Part shown: one piece after another, positions 17,728-26,300 of the stretch
Position numbering within the stretch: the first letter of the stretch is position 1
Layout of the letters: each line of letters starts with the position of its first letter
NCBI RefSeq assembly: GCF_014698795.1
Contig: NZ_JACJTR010000024.1
Coordinates: 44,493-108,492 of the forward strand
DNA: 64,000 nucleotides
DNA from: Nostoc sp. FACHB-892
GTDB taxonomy: Bacteria > Cyanobacteriota > Cyanobacteriia > Cyanobacteriales > Nostocaceae
Direction: 5' to 3'
Translations under genes and position numbers: made by a program
The notes under the pieces: model-generated
Told to the model about the DNA's origin: nothing
Databases searched by the model: none
The model's input: only the letters and a program-made list of their open reading frames with translations

Positions 17728-18243
17728 TCAGTATGGAACCGATAAAGGCTGGATGTTGAGCTTGTCGCCGATTTGAATTTTAACAGTACCAGAGGGCAGT
17801 TCTAAAACCTGAGTAGCAACACTACCCTTGTAAATTGGACAAGGATTTTTTGCACAGGGTGGAGCGTTGTAAATCACCGTCGTCACCATACTATCCTTGA
17901 TGAAAATGATGTCTAGGGGGATTTTTACTTGCTCCATCCAAAAGGGGACATTTTTGTATTCCTTGCCCAAATTAAACAACATCCCGCGATCGCCGGGCAA
18001 ATGATTGCGAAACTTCAGCCCCTTCTCTAATTCAACAGGTGTGGTGGCTACTTCCAACTTGAATGTGCGATTGTTGTAGGTGAGCATCTGCGTTATGGGT
18101 AAATGCTGGGGACGAGTTTGCAAGTAGGCGATAGTTGATGAAGCGACAATAATTGATATTCCCGCAATTGGGCCAAGAATATTTAACAGTTTGTAAGCCG
18201 CAGCATATAAGTCGATTGTTGTGGGAATTTTGACTAATTGCAT
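17728..18243 (-). CDS. DUF192 family protein, membrane-anchored
   Basis: A 171-aa protein with an N-terminal transmembrane helix at about residues 19-36, then a DUF192 domain: 'FKLEVATTPVELEKGLKFR', 'GDRGMLFNLG', 'VPFWMEQVKIPLDIIFI', 'CAKNPCPIY', and 'VLELPSGTV' near the end. These are the conserved landmarks of the family. DUF192 proteins are small extracytoplasmic beta-barrel-like proteins of unknown biochemical role. It starts 3 bp after the AAA+ ATPase stop, so the pair is probably one transcript. Its position next to a secretion cluster is suggestive only. Confidence 0.88.
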   Translation of the reverse strand: MQLVKIPTTIDLYAAAYKLLNILGPIAGISIIVASSTIAYLQTRPQHLPITQMLTYNNRTFKLEVATTPVELEKGLKFRNHLPGDRGMLFNLGKEYKNVPFWMEQVKIPLDIIFIKDSMVTTVIYNAPPCAKNPCPIYKGSVATQVLELPSGTVKIQIGDKLNIQPLSVPY

Positions 18244-18246
18244 AAT

Positions 18247-19929
18247 TTAACCAAAAATATTGACATTGCCGGCACTATATATACTTGAGTCAAGGGGACT
18301 GGACGGTAAACCTTGTAAATCAGCTTTGTTTCGCATAGCCTCAATCCGTTCAGCTTCCCGGATTGCCAGAGGATTCATATTATTTCTCGCTGACAATAAT
18401 GCTTCAAGTCTAATTTCTAGCGGCGGCAGTTCACCCATAGGTGGAACATCGTCTGTGAACATCAGGCAAAAAGTAGAGATAGCCGCCCTTTCCACAATTG
18501 CTTGGATTTCCGCACCCACACAGCGATGGGTCGCTTTGAGTAGTCTACGCCATTCTTCATCGCTGAACACATCTCTATCACGGAACCGATAATCAAATCT
18601 AGCGAGATGAATTTTAAAAATCGAGTGTCGTTCCCCATTATTGGGTAAATCCACCTTAAAAATGTCGTCAAATCTCCCGCTTCTAGTCAGTTCTGGTGGT
18701 AGCCATTCAATGTTGTTGGCAGAAGCAATAATTAATACATCACTCTTTCTTTCCTGCATCCAGGTTAACAACATCCCTGCTAGTCTTCGGGACAAATCAT
18801 CATCGAGAGTAAATCCCTTGTCAAAGTCGTCTAGGTATAGAATTACACGGTTAATCCTGTCTACTAGTGCCAGCAAGTTTTTTAGCTTGTACTCCGCCAT
18901 GTTGCCGTAACTACGAAAACTGCCCCACTCTAAAACGATCATCGGAATCCCCAATCGCTGGGAGCAAGCTTTCGCTGAATGAGATTTACCTGTGCCTGGG
19001 GGCCCAATCAATAAAATACCTTTGGGTAGCCGAAGATTATATGCTTTAGCTAACGGCGTTAATAAGCGCTTATATGTCTTAAAAGATTCCTGCATCAAGT
19101 CCAGTCCGCCAACTTCAATTGCTGGCGGCTGGAGAAACTCAATATTGTAAACTCGCCTGAGCAGGTCAGTTTTGTAAAGAGAAAGTTTTTTTGTCAGTTC
19201 TTGGGCTTTGGTACAAGAAGCTGTAGCCCAATTAATCCCATACTCAATATCTGCTAAATACATCCCCACAGCAGCAAGGGCGATCTCATGAATTTCCTTT
19301 TCACTATAGTTTTTTGGCAATATCCCTTGTAGATAATTGCTGATTTCTTCAACTGTTGGCAGTTCTTGTGTAATCGTCGGCACAAATGCGGTAATTTCAG
19401 ATGAAAGACTGGCGTTTGGCCCCAACAGGATAGCTGTTCTATTTGAGTTCCGGTTGTCAAGTTTCAGATTTATAAGGGCAGACTTAATCCATTCGGCGGT
19501 TAAGAAAAAATCTGGGTCAGTAGTTGAGTTTCCCAACCAAGGAAATATCCCCTCTAATATTAAAATGCCTTCTTTTTCAGTAGCTTTCCAAAATCGCAGG
19601 ATCTCAAAGTAATCTTCGCGTTTATTTTTGGTCATCGGCTGATACTCTAGTACTTGTTGTAAAATCAAGTCCTGCCCATTAACCTCTAACTGATGTAATT
19701 GATCGTCTGATAGTGTCCACAGATAGCATAAAACGTGCTTTTGTTGACATTCCCTAGCAATGCTTTTTAGTAGTCTTGCCCTTTCTTGCAGTGGGGATTC
19801 TATCGCAATCAAAGGATTGTTTAGTTTTATCAGGTCAAATACTTGCTCTATCAGCGCAGTATTCATCAGTTTTTTTATTTGTTGGTCATCCTGATAATAA
19901 AAGTTGTAAAAAATTGTTTCCACAGACAA
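18247..19929 (-). CDS. Ycf46-like AAA+ ATPase
   Basis: A 560-aa protein with an N-terminal Ycf46-type domain ('NPLIAIESPLQERARLL' near residue 36) and a C-terminal AAA+ core. Walker A is 'GPPGTGKSHSAKA' near residue 310, Walker B 'VILYLDDFDKGF' near 363, and sensor/arginine-finger stretch 'TRSGRFDDIFKVDLP' near 413. Ycf46 proteins are common in cyanobacteria and plastids. Chromosomal copies are linked to photosynthesis regulation; plasmid copies have unknown clients. The first codon is TTG at 19929; ATG at 19866 is a good alternative. It heads the minus-strand block and may be co-transcribed with the DUF192 gene. Confidence 0.88.
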   Translation of the reverse strand: MSVETIFYNFYYQDDQQIKKLMNTALIEQVFDLIKLNNPLIAIESPLQERARLLKSIARECQQKHVLCYLWTLSDDQLHQLEVNGQDLILQQVLEYQPMTKNKREDYFEILRFWKATEKEGILILEGIFPWLGNSTTDPDFFLTAEWIKSALINLKLDNRNSNRTAILLGPNASLSSEITAFVPTITQELPTVEEISNYLQGILPKNYSEKEIHEIALAAVGMYLADIEYGINWATASCTKAQELTKKLSLYKTDLLRRVYNIEFLQPPAIEVGGLDLMQESFKTYKRLLTPLAKAYNLRLPKGILLIGPPGTGKSHSAKACSQRLGIPMIVLEWGSFRSYGNMAEYKLKNLLALVDRINRVILYLDDFDKGFTLDDDLSRRLAGMLLTWMQERKSDVLIIASANNIEWLPPELTRSGRFDDIFKVDLPNNGERHSIFKIHLARFDYRFRDRDVFSDEEWRRLLKATHRCVGAEIQAIVERAAISTFCLMFTDDVPPMGELPPLEIRLEALLSARNNMNPLAIREAERIEAMRNKADLQGLPSSPLDSSIYSAGNVNIFG

Positions 19930-20212
19930 AAGTATTGAAAAATACAGTACTTTTACCTCTTGCTTTTTGACTACAATATGCCATTCTCTCTTAATTTATC
20001 CGTATTGTCTGAGTGAGCAATTTTACTTAAAATCAACGCTATATATCAGAAAAATGCAATTCATATTAATATTTAAATCTCAACATTTTTCGTGTTTAAT
20101 ATTTGCTATATTTATCTATAAATAAAATAGATATATTTAACAAATTAATTTTTAACCTTATTTTATCTGTTAAAATAGTAACAAATAACTGTGCAAAATT
20201 AGGTGTGTTTTT

Positions 20213-20854
20213 ATGAGATTCAATCTTAACAAAAACCAGATTTATGTACTTGCATTACTGTTAAGTTTAGGAGTGTCTTCATGCCAATCACCAGAACAAA
20301 AAGCTGCTTATACTCAAAAAGCAGTAGAAACAGAGCGAGAGCAAAAGTTCAAACAGTTTGTCCAGAGTACACCTGATTTATACAAAGTAACTTGGAAAGT
20401 TTGCGGAAATGCTGGCGTAGATTTAAATAGAAAAATAAATTTGGGCTGTGATGAAACCAAAGATATTCCTACTCAAGGTTTCCAGACACCCATTTATGTA
20501 TGGGGCCCTGCTGGAGAAATAAAGTTTATCACTAAGCCTAGCTTCTTTGCTGATATTTCATCGGACTCAACTCTTTTTGTCAAATCTAGGGGATGTCTTG
20601 CATCAGGTACTGCTAAACAAGAGCAATTATATGTTGTCAGAGAATTTCCACTAAAGAAAGGCAGTAATCCTCAACCTAAAGATGCGAAAATAGAAATCGT
20701 GCCAAAACAGGAAAAAGAGAATATATTGCGAGATGCTGTCGCAAATGCACAAATAGAAAATGCAACTCTTACAAATTTTGGTGTATCCTCCAATGGACTA
20801 ATTCCTACAGGGAAAGCTTGTCAATCATTTGATGAGTGGAAGAAAGCTGATTAG
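20213..20854 (+). CDS. putative lipoprotein
   Basis: A 213-aa protein with a basic N-terminus, a hydrophobic core and a lipobox 'LGVSSC' at about residues 19-24, so it is probably acylated and membrane-tethered. The mature part has four more Cys ('VCGNAGVDLNRKINLGC', 'SRGCLAS', 'GKACQSF') that may form disulphides. The domain is not recognised. It is divergent from the AAA+ ATPase gene across an AT-rich 283-bp region. A TAAAAT box about 40 bp upstream of the ATG is a possible -10 element, weak on its own. Confidence 0.78.
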   Translation: MRFNLNKNQIYVLALLLSLGVSSCQSPEQKAAYTQKAVETEREQKFKQFVQSTPDLYKVTWKVCGNAGVDLNRKINLGCDETKDIPTQGFQTPIYVWGPAGEIKFITKPSFFADISSDSTLFVKSRGCLASGTAKQEQLYVVREFPLKKGSNPQPKDAKIEIVPKQEKENILRDAVANAQIENATLTNFGVSSNGLIPTGKACQSFDEWKKAD

Positions 20855-20949
20855 GAACTCTCTTTCAATTTAACTAATATTGGGGTCAAGTCCCCATCCC
20901 ATCCAGAGCAAACGCATCTGAATTACTCTTGATCGCAACGAAGGTTAGG

Positions 20950-20981
20950 AACCAACGAAAAAATCTTTCCTTTCGCGTTTG
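20950..20981. repeat. 32-bp repeat, copy 1
   Basis: Identical to 56238-56269. On the minus strand both copies read QTRKERFFRWFLTF if followed slightly into the flank, with three flanking bases that differ as C/T transitions. This may be a relic of a coding sequence that was once mobile or duplicated. Confidence 0.7.
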
Positions 20982-21229
20982 TTTACCTCCATCTGTGCGA
21001 AGAAAGCCAATCGCCGCAGACCAGAACTGTCTCACCATCTCCCTAATGTTTACATTTGTATACGTTGTAGACGTATCCACGGCTTCCATTTGCCGTTGGG
21101 AGAACGCATTTAAATTCTTCCTATTAACTGATAAATATTCTGAAAATCTCTATTTCACAGTCAGAGTCCGAATTCTTTGCAATGCCTGCCTAAACTTGTT
21201 GGCATCATAGGTTTTTTTTAAATAATTTT

Positions 21230-21257
21230 GGAAACATCGGAAACATTACGGAAACAT
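21230..21257 (+). promoter_or_regulatory. three GGAAACAT direct repeats, candidate operator
   Basis: GGAAACAT occurs at 21230-21237, 21239-21246 and 21250-21257, 13-40 bp upstream of the candidate -35 box. A fourth copy, in the longer context ACGGAAACATTGC, lies inside the downstream gene at 21582-21589. Direct repeats next to a promoter suggest a transcription-factor site; the HTH of the REase-fold protein is a possible reader. Confidence 0.5.
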
Positions 21258-21269
21258 TGCAAAATTTTC

Positions 21270-21298
21270 TTGACCTATCAGTGAAGGGATGCCAAAAT
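21270..21298 (+). promoter_or_regulatory. candidate sigma70-type promoter of the pPIWI-RE operon
   Basis: TTGACC at 21270-21275 and CAAAAT at 21293-21298, separated by 17 bases. The gene start is 33 bases downstream and has a GGAG ribosome-binding site. Confidence 0.45.
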
Positions 21299-21330
21299 TG
21301 GTCAAACAAGCGCGAGTAGGAGATTAATCG

Positions 21331-22644
21331 ATGAAAGTCACTAGACATCGAGACAAAATTTTGGCAGCGCTACGGGAATGGTTTCGCATTCATAAACAAG
21401 CACCCACTCTGGAGGAGTTCTGTGCTGAACTGGGAATGCAACCCCGCCAGAAAGCAACACTGCAACGATGGTTGCAGACGATGCGAGGTATCGATGTGGA
21501 ATGGGAAGATAATGCTGCCCGTAGTCTGCGCTTCCTCACCCCTGAACCGGACATTGAACCAGGACTACAAATACCCGTAACGGAAACATTGCGGTATTTA
21601 GCAACCGGCTTAGTAGAGTGGGAAAAACAAGAACCTATGAACAGAGCGCATATTCCAAAAGCTCTTCGTGTTGGGATGTCCAGAATGCACTTAACATCTT
21701 TGCTTTCTGGAGACGAACAAGCCCCTTCAAGCCTGCCAGAATTTTTTAACTGGGCAAAAAAACCAGTTCTTGACTGGCAACCAGCAGCAGAGATTAAACA
21801 CCTATCATCGGAAGTCACTCTTATAGAAGATGGGTTAGTTTCCGATTTTGCCCTCCAGTGGCAAGTTACGGGTGCTGATGTAGAAATGCAGGTGCAAGAG
21901 AAAGTCCTGCAAGATGTCCTGGAATACTGTCGGGTAAACCAACTAGAAGAAGCTTATCGCGCTTTACGAAAGCTGATTATTGAGTGTCCTGTCCTCCCCT
22001 ACTCTCAATACCGTCGCCTTTTGTCTTCATCCCAATTAAGACCTCTGCGTGATTTTTTGCTGCAAATGTATGTGGATTTGGTTGATTTAACAAGTGACCC
22101 CACTTATCACTTCTGCCCTCGCTGCAAATATGTAATGCGTCGCCGTCGAGATGGGACTTATAACTGCCGAAACATGACCTGTGAACAGCTGAGTGCGAAA
22201 CTCCGCCTCCCACCCCAAGCGTCAATTCCCAAGCATGAGGCAGAAGATTGGAAAGCCCTTACCCCTGGCGTGCATCGGTACGGGACACTGCCAGGACTTT
22301 GGGAAATTCAGCTTGCAGAAACCCTGACAAAACTGGGAGTACACGTTACTCTTTGGCCTGAAATTGATCAATTTGACTTACTCGTAGAGTTTAGTAAAAA
22401 AGTTCGCTGGGCAATTGACGTTAAAGATTGGTCGTATTTAGATGAAGAGCGTTTGCGGGAAGTAGACTATCGCTTTGATACTACTGAAACCTTTATAGTC
22501 TTCCCAGATGAGCGAAATGATGTCTTACGAATTGAGGTGGAACGCCAAAGACTCGAACCAGAATTGGGTGGCGTGCGCTTGAAGCTGATTAGTGAAATTA
22601 TCTCCCAAGCTAAAAAACTTCTGGAGAAGAAAAATCATGCGTGA
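21331..22644 (+). CDS. pPIWI-RE module REase-fold protein with N-terminal HTH
   Basis: A 437-aa protein, first gene of a three-gene module. Residues about 1-65 form a LexA-like winged helix ('RDKILAALREWFRIHKQAPT'). A zinc ribbon 'CPRCKYVM...CRNMTC' lies near residues 262-284. The C-terminal domain has a PD-(D/E)xK-like nuclease pattern: 'LWEIQLAETLTKLGVHVT', 'DQFDLLVEF' and 'WAIDVKDW' near 310-367. This matches the REase component described for pPIWI-RE operons (Burroughs, Iyer and Aravind, 2013). It would be the candidate DNA-cutting subunit, with the HTH suggesting target binding or autoregulation. The stop overlaps the helicase start. A GGAG site precedes the ATG. Confidence 0.82.
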   Translation: MKVTRHRDKILAALREWFRIHKQAPTLEEFCAELGMQPRQKATLQRWLQTMRGIDVEWEDNAARSLRFLTPEPDIEPGLQIPVTETLRYLATGLVEWEKQEPMNRAHIPKALRVGMSRMHLTSLLSGDEQAPSSLPEFFNWAKKPVLDWQPAAEIKHLSSEVTLIEDGLVSDFALQWQVTGADVEMQVQEKVLQDVLEYCRVNQLEEAYRALRKLIIECPVLPYSQYRRLLSSSQLRPLRDFLLQMYVDLVDLTSDPTYHFCPRCKYVMRRRRDGTYNCRNMTCEQLSAKLRLPPQASIPKHEAEDWKALTPGVHRYGTLPGLWEIQLAETLTKLGVHVTLWPEIDQFDLLVEFSKKVRWAIDVKDWSYLDEERLREVDYRFDTTETFIVFPDERNDVLRIEVERQRLEPELGGVRLKLISEIISQAKKLLEKKNHA

Positions 22645-25600
22645 TATTTCTCAATGGGGTAAACCATTGCGTCAAGCCCTTCGCAAATCGCAGGACTTAA
22701 AAGCTTATGTGAAAGAAAGTTTACCTGATGCGGAGGCTAATAATATACAGCAACTAGAAATAGCACGTCTTGCTCAACTTATTGCGGAAGTGGAATTGGG
22801 GTTAACCTTACTGATGGAGGTAGCTCCAGAAGAAAGAGCGACTTCCGTATCAGCGTTACTTTTAGGATATCGTTTTCCAGTCAAAGCACTTGAAAGTGAA
22901 GAAAACTGGCTGCTCGTAAAAAAAGCCCGTTTTTATCTTGTGCGTCGTAAAGGAAGACAGTGGGAGCGGACTCTGGCTGAATACATTAAATTACCTGAAA
23001 TTATCAGGATATTCAGCTTAACGGATACAAATGATGTTGCTCAACTGATTCCATGTAGCACTTACCCCCAACGCTTACAACTGTACCGCCAAACCCTATC
23101 AAAAACTCCATCGCACAAAAAAGGAAAAGTCAAACTAGCAACCTCTGGTTATTGGTATGCCAAAGTTTCCCATAAAGGTCACACTACCGTTGATGTTCCG
23201 ATCAATATTCCTGAAGCTGTCGCTAATCTGGCTCTTTCTCCGCAGATATCTTTTCATGGCACACGCACAGCTGTGAATCCCTCTCATCTTGTCACCTTAG
23301 AAAAATTGCTACAAGATGCTCAGGAAATGGATGAAAAACTGGGCCAAGCTGGGTACGAGCCAGAAAATTATCATCAACGTCTAACAGGAATTGCCTTAAA
23401 GTTATATGACGTATCAATAGATGATTTTCAACCTTCCCTACCAAACACTGTAATTAAACTAGAGCAACTTGTCCACATTGTCGGTTTATTGAATGTGGGT
23501 AAATCAACACTGCTTGATATTCTGATTTACCATTTTGCGAAACTTGGATATCGCTGTGCATTGCTGGTAAATGATGTTGTGGCAGCAGTGCGTCTGGCTT
23601 CCCTATTTCGAGATGGATTGGGAATTCTTGCGGCCCCTGTGTTGGGAAGCAGCGATCGCTTTCAACACTTAGAAAAAGTTTATGAACCAATTCTAGCAAC
23701 CAAAGGTGAAGAAATCGAAACAGGAGCAATCCACCCAGCATGGCGTTGGTTTAGTCCTGTCTGTCCCTTACTACCTTTAGTGCAATCAGAAGAAAAATGG
23801 GAGTTCGGTGAAGAACCATGTCACAATCTTTACCAAAAACAACCCACTACTAAAAACGGCAATTCTCAGGCAGAGGATGATGAGGATTTTGAGGACTTGG
23901 AAGAGGGGGAGAGTGAAGATAAATATACTTGCCCCTTGTATTACAAATGTCCGCGTCACCAATTAGAACGAGACATAGCTACAGCATTGGTTTGGGTGTT
24001 AACACCAGCCAGCTTCATTCATACGCGCGTTCCCCCGCAAGTTTTTGCAGAAAAACTGACCTTTGCTGAAGCCGTTTACCGTGAATGTGACTTTCTCTTT
24101 GTTGATGAAGCCGACAGGGTACAGGTGCAGTTTGATGAAGCTTGTGCGCCCGATGAAGTCTTAGTAAATTCTTCTGGAAACTCCCTATTAAATAAGCTAG
24201 GACTCAAATTTGCTACCACTATTTACAATTCTGACCGCCGCAGCATGGCGGCTGAACTCGTTGCCACTGCAAAAAGAGCTAATGACTACGCGCAAATTGC
24301 AACAGACCTAATTCTCCCCCGGCTCCATAACCAGCCAAAACTTGTGGAATGGGTGGGACAAAACCCCTTTACAGGTCGTTCACTCTTCGCCCATATAATC
24401 CGCGACATTCTGGAAACACCAGAAACAGAACAGAACGAACCATCTCCCAAGCTGAAACGTGCGGAACGCAGCAAGGAACGACAAAAACGCATTCAGGCTG
24501 GTTTACCCCCCGAAGAGGAACGCCAGCGCCGTAAAAAAATCATGCAAACTTTGGAGGGATTTTTGCAAGCTCCCCTTAATCGTCGCAAAGGAGGAGAACT
24601 TTCAGACCTTGCCTTTACTCTACTGAGTGCCGAAAATGATGCTAGGGCATTAACTGAGGTTGCTGAATGGTTACACAAATGGCTGGAATTGTTGGGGATT
24701 TCTCTCGCAGAAAAAACTAAACTCGAGGAAGTTACGCACCATTTGCACTTAGCAATTCTGGTAACGGTACTCAACGATAAGCTGGGCTTTCTAGTTGATA
24801 ATCTGAATGCACTCATGCGGGCGGGAGTTCTTGACTTGCATGACACGAGTCTTGCCCTTGTGTACCGCCCACCCCGTGATTATCTGCCAGTTGTGCCATC
24901 TTCACCTGTGGGAAACATTTTAGGCTTCAGGTATACGCGAGATCGGAGTCACAAATCTGGTGGGAAGTTGGAATATTTTCGCTACGTTGGGGTTGGACGC
25001 TATTTACTCCTGAATTTTCCCCATCTCTTTGCTGTTGATGGTTGGGATGGCCCCCATACAGTTTTGATTTCAGGCACTAGCTACGCTCCAGGGACACCTG
25101 CTTATCACATCCGCAAAAAACCGACTATATTGCTAGAACCAGCTACCAATAATTACACAGCAGGTGATGCCGGAATTGGCGAAAGCGACTTTTTCTTCAG
25201 TTCCCAACCTAATGCAGTCGGCAAGTACATCGCCCTATCGGGACTGCCACCAGATGTGAGAAAAATAGCTGTTAACGAAATGGTCAAGGCCATCTGTCAC
25301 AATCCTGGACAAGCCAACAGCTTTCTCGATCAATTATTTGCAACCTTGAGTGATTTAGCCAAACAAGATCCAGAACGTTGGGGCGATCGCCAACGCTTAT
25401 TGCTGATCACCAACAGCTATGACGAAGCAGAATTGGTGGAGTCAATTTTAAAACCCCTCTACCGTAATGTTGAAAATCTTAACGGCATTGCTACCCTACG
25501 CCGTGACAATGCTCCGGCTCACTTGAGTGGTATTCGTCGCGGTCAAATTCGTGACCTCGCCCAAATGTCTATTCCAATTGTCGTTGCACCTTTGATGGCA

Positions 25601-26185
25601 TTAGAGCGAGGACACAACATTCTCAATGAGAAGCGGATAGCAGCATTTGGGGCGGCGGTATTCTTGAGCCGACCAATGCCAGTTCCCGATGATTGGCAAA
25701 CTACTGTCCAGCAACTCAATAATTGGGCGCTGGAAAAGTCTGAAGATTCTAGGCTTTATGAGGCACTAGAAAAACGAGGCGATCCTCTCACGCTGACGAA
25801 TATAGAAAATGAGTTCTACCAGTATGCGGTGGCGAAAATGCTTGACTTAAACTGTCGGGCGATGTCCTTCAAACAGTTAACCAGTGATGAACGTTCTATA
25901 CTCTGCTGGACTCAATTGGTAAGTGTTTGGCAAATTATCGGGCGTTTGGTACGTGGAGGAGTTCCCTGTATTGTCCATTTTCTAGATGCAAAGTTTGCAC
26001 CTCAATCAGTTGACAGTGAACTCGACAACGAACGAACCTCACTGTTAGTAGGCATAATCAAGGAACTTCAACTTGCTATTGAGCCAGAAGACAAACAACC
26101 TTGGGAAAAAACATTAGCCAAATCTCTCTATGGTGCTTTCTTCAATGCACTCAAACAAACAAAGGATTTACGCTATGACCAATAA
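22637..26185 (+). CDS. pPIWI-RE module DinG/XPD-like superfamily 2 helicase
   Basis: A 1182-aa protein. I chose ATG 22637, which overlaps the previous stop by 8 bases and has GGAG upstream. Walker A 'GLLNVGKST' is near residue 283 and Walker B 'FLFVDEADR' near 489. Between them are four Cys in 'PVCPLLPL', 'EEPCHNLY' and 'CPLYYKCPRH', placed like the iron-sulphur cluster of XPD/DinG helicases. Motif VI 'QIIGRLVRGG' is near 1099. An acidic stretch follows the second Cys. In pPIWI-RE operons this helicase is predicted to unwind DNA for the PIWI protein, perhaps at R-loops. It is larger than typical DinG because of N-terminal and internal extensions. Confidence 0.85.
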   Translation: MRDISQWGKPLRQALRKSQDLKAYVKESLPDAEANNIQQLEIARLAQLIAEVELGLTLLMEVAPEERATSVSALLLGYRFPVKALESEENWLLVKKARFYLVRRKGRQWERTLAEYIKLPEIIRIFSLTDTNDVAQLIPCSTYPQRLQLYRQTLSKTPSHKKGKVKLATSGYWYAKVSHKGHTTVDVPINIPEAVANLALSPQISFHGTRTAVNPSHLVTLEKLLQDAQEMDEKLGQAGYEPENYHQRLTGIALKLYDVSIDDFQPSLPNTVIKLEQLVHIVGLLNVGKSTLLDILIYHFAKLGYRCALLVNDVVAAVRLASLFRDGLGILAAPVLGSSDRFQHLEKVYEPILATKGEEIETGAIHPAWRWFSPVCPLLPLVQSEEKWEFGEEPCHNLYQKQPTTKNGNSQAEDDEDFEDLEEGESEDKYTCPLYYKCPRHQLERDIATALVWVLTPASFIHTRVPPQVFAEKLTFAEAVYRECDFLFVDEADRVQVQFDEACAPDEVLVNSSGNSLLNKLGLKFATTIYNSDRRSMAAELVATAKRANDYAQIATDLILPRLHNQPKLVEWVGQNPFTGRSLFAHIIRDILETPETEQNEPSPKLKRAERSKERQKRIQAGLPPEEERQRRKKIMQTLEGFLQAPLNRRKGGELSDLAFTLLSAENDARALTEVAEWLHKWLELLGISLAEKTKLEEVTHHLHLAILVTVLNDKLGFLVDNLNALMRAGVLDLHDTSLALVYRPPRDYLPVVPSSPVGNILGFRYTRDRSHKSGGKLEYFRYVGVGRYLLLNFPHLFAVDGWDGPHTVLISGTSYAPGTPAYHIRKKPTILLEPATNNYTAGDAGIGESDFFFSSQPNAVGKYIALSGLPPDVRKIAVNEMVKAICHNPGQANSFLDQLFATLSDLAKQDPERWGDRQRLLLITNSYDEAELVESILKPLYRNVENLNGIATLRRDNAPAHLSGIRRGQIRDLAQMSIPIVVAPLMALERGHNILNEKRIAAFGAAVFLSRPMPVPDDWQTTVQQLNNWALEKSEDSRLYEALEKRGDPLTLTNIENEFYQYAVAKMLDLNCRAMSFKQLTSDERSILCWTQLVSVWQIIGRLVRGGVPCIVHFLDAKFAPQSVDSELDNERTSLLVGIIKELQLAIEPEDKQPWEKTLAKSLYGAFFNALKQTKDLRYDQ

Positions 26186-26270
26186 AATCATTTCGCTATC
26201 GATTTTATTGGTAAACAATATTTTCAAAAAAAAATAGCGAACCCCCTCTATAGTGCTTTCTTCAATGCAC
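26126..26270. repeat. 25-bp direct repeat, copies 120 bp apart
   Basis: CTCTATRGTGCTTTCTTCAATGCAC-type copies at 26126-26150 (inside the helicase 3' end) and 26246-26270 (intergenic), with one mismatch. The second copy is a relic of the helicase tail, so an insertion or duplication has occurred between helicase and PIWI genes. Confidence 0.75.
26192..26241. other. stem-loop between helicase and pPIWI-RE genes
   Basis: TTCGCTAT at 26192-26199 pairs with ATAGCGAA at 26234-26241, with an inner TATTG/CAATA stem and an A-run in the 3' side of the loop. It lies in the 115-bp gap of the operon and could tune expression of the PIWI gene, or be an insertion scar. Confidence 0.45.
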
Positions 26271-26300
26271 AGAATAAACTCAAAGATAAGGAGTTAAATT

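Larger units (their letters stand above)
20855..21329. other. intergenic region before the pPIWI-RE module
   Basis: Holds the 32-bp repeat shared with 56238-56269, the GGAAACAT direct repeats and a promoter candidate (listed separately). The minus strand at 20886-21089 has a short reading frame that could be the decayed end of a mobile-element gene; the evidence is too thin to call it a gene. Confidence 0.6.

Noticed and set aside
20886..21089. 67-codon minus-strand frame before the pPIWI-RE module
   Set aside because: Only the part over the 32-bp repeat is shared with another locus; no start signal or domain, so reported as repeat, not gene.
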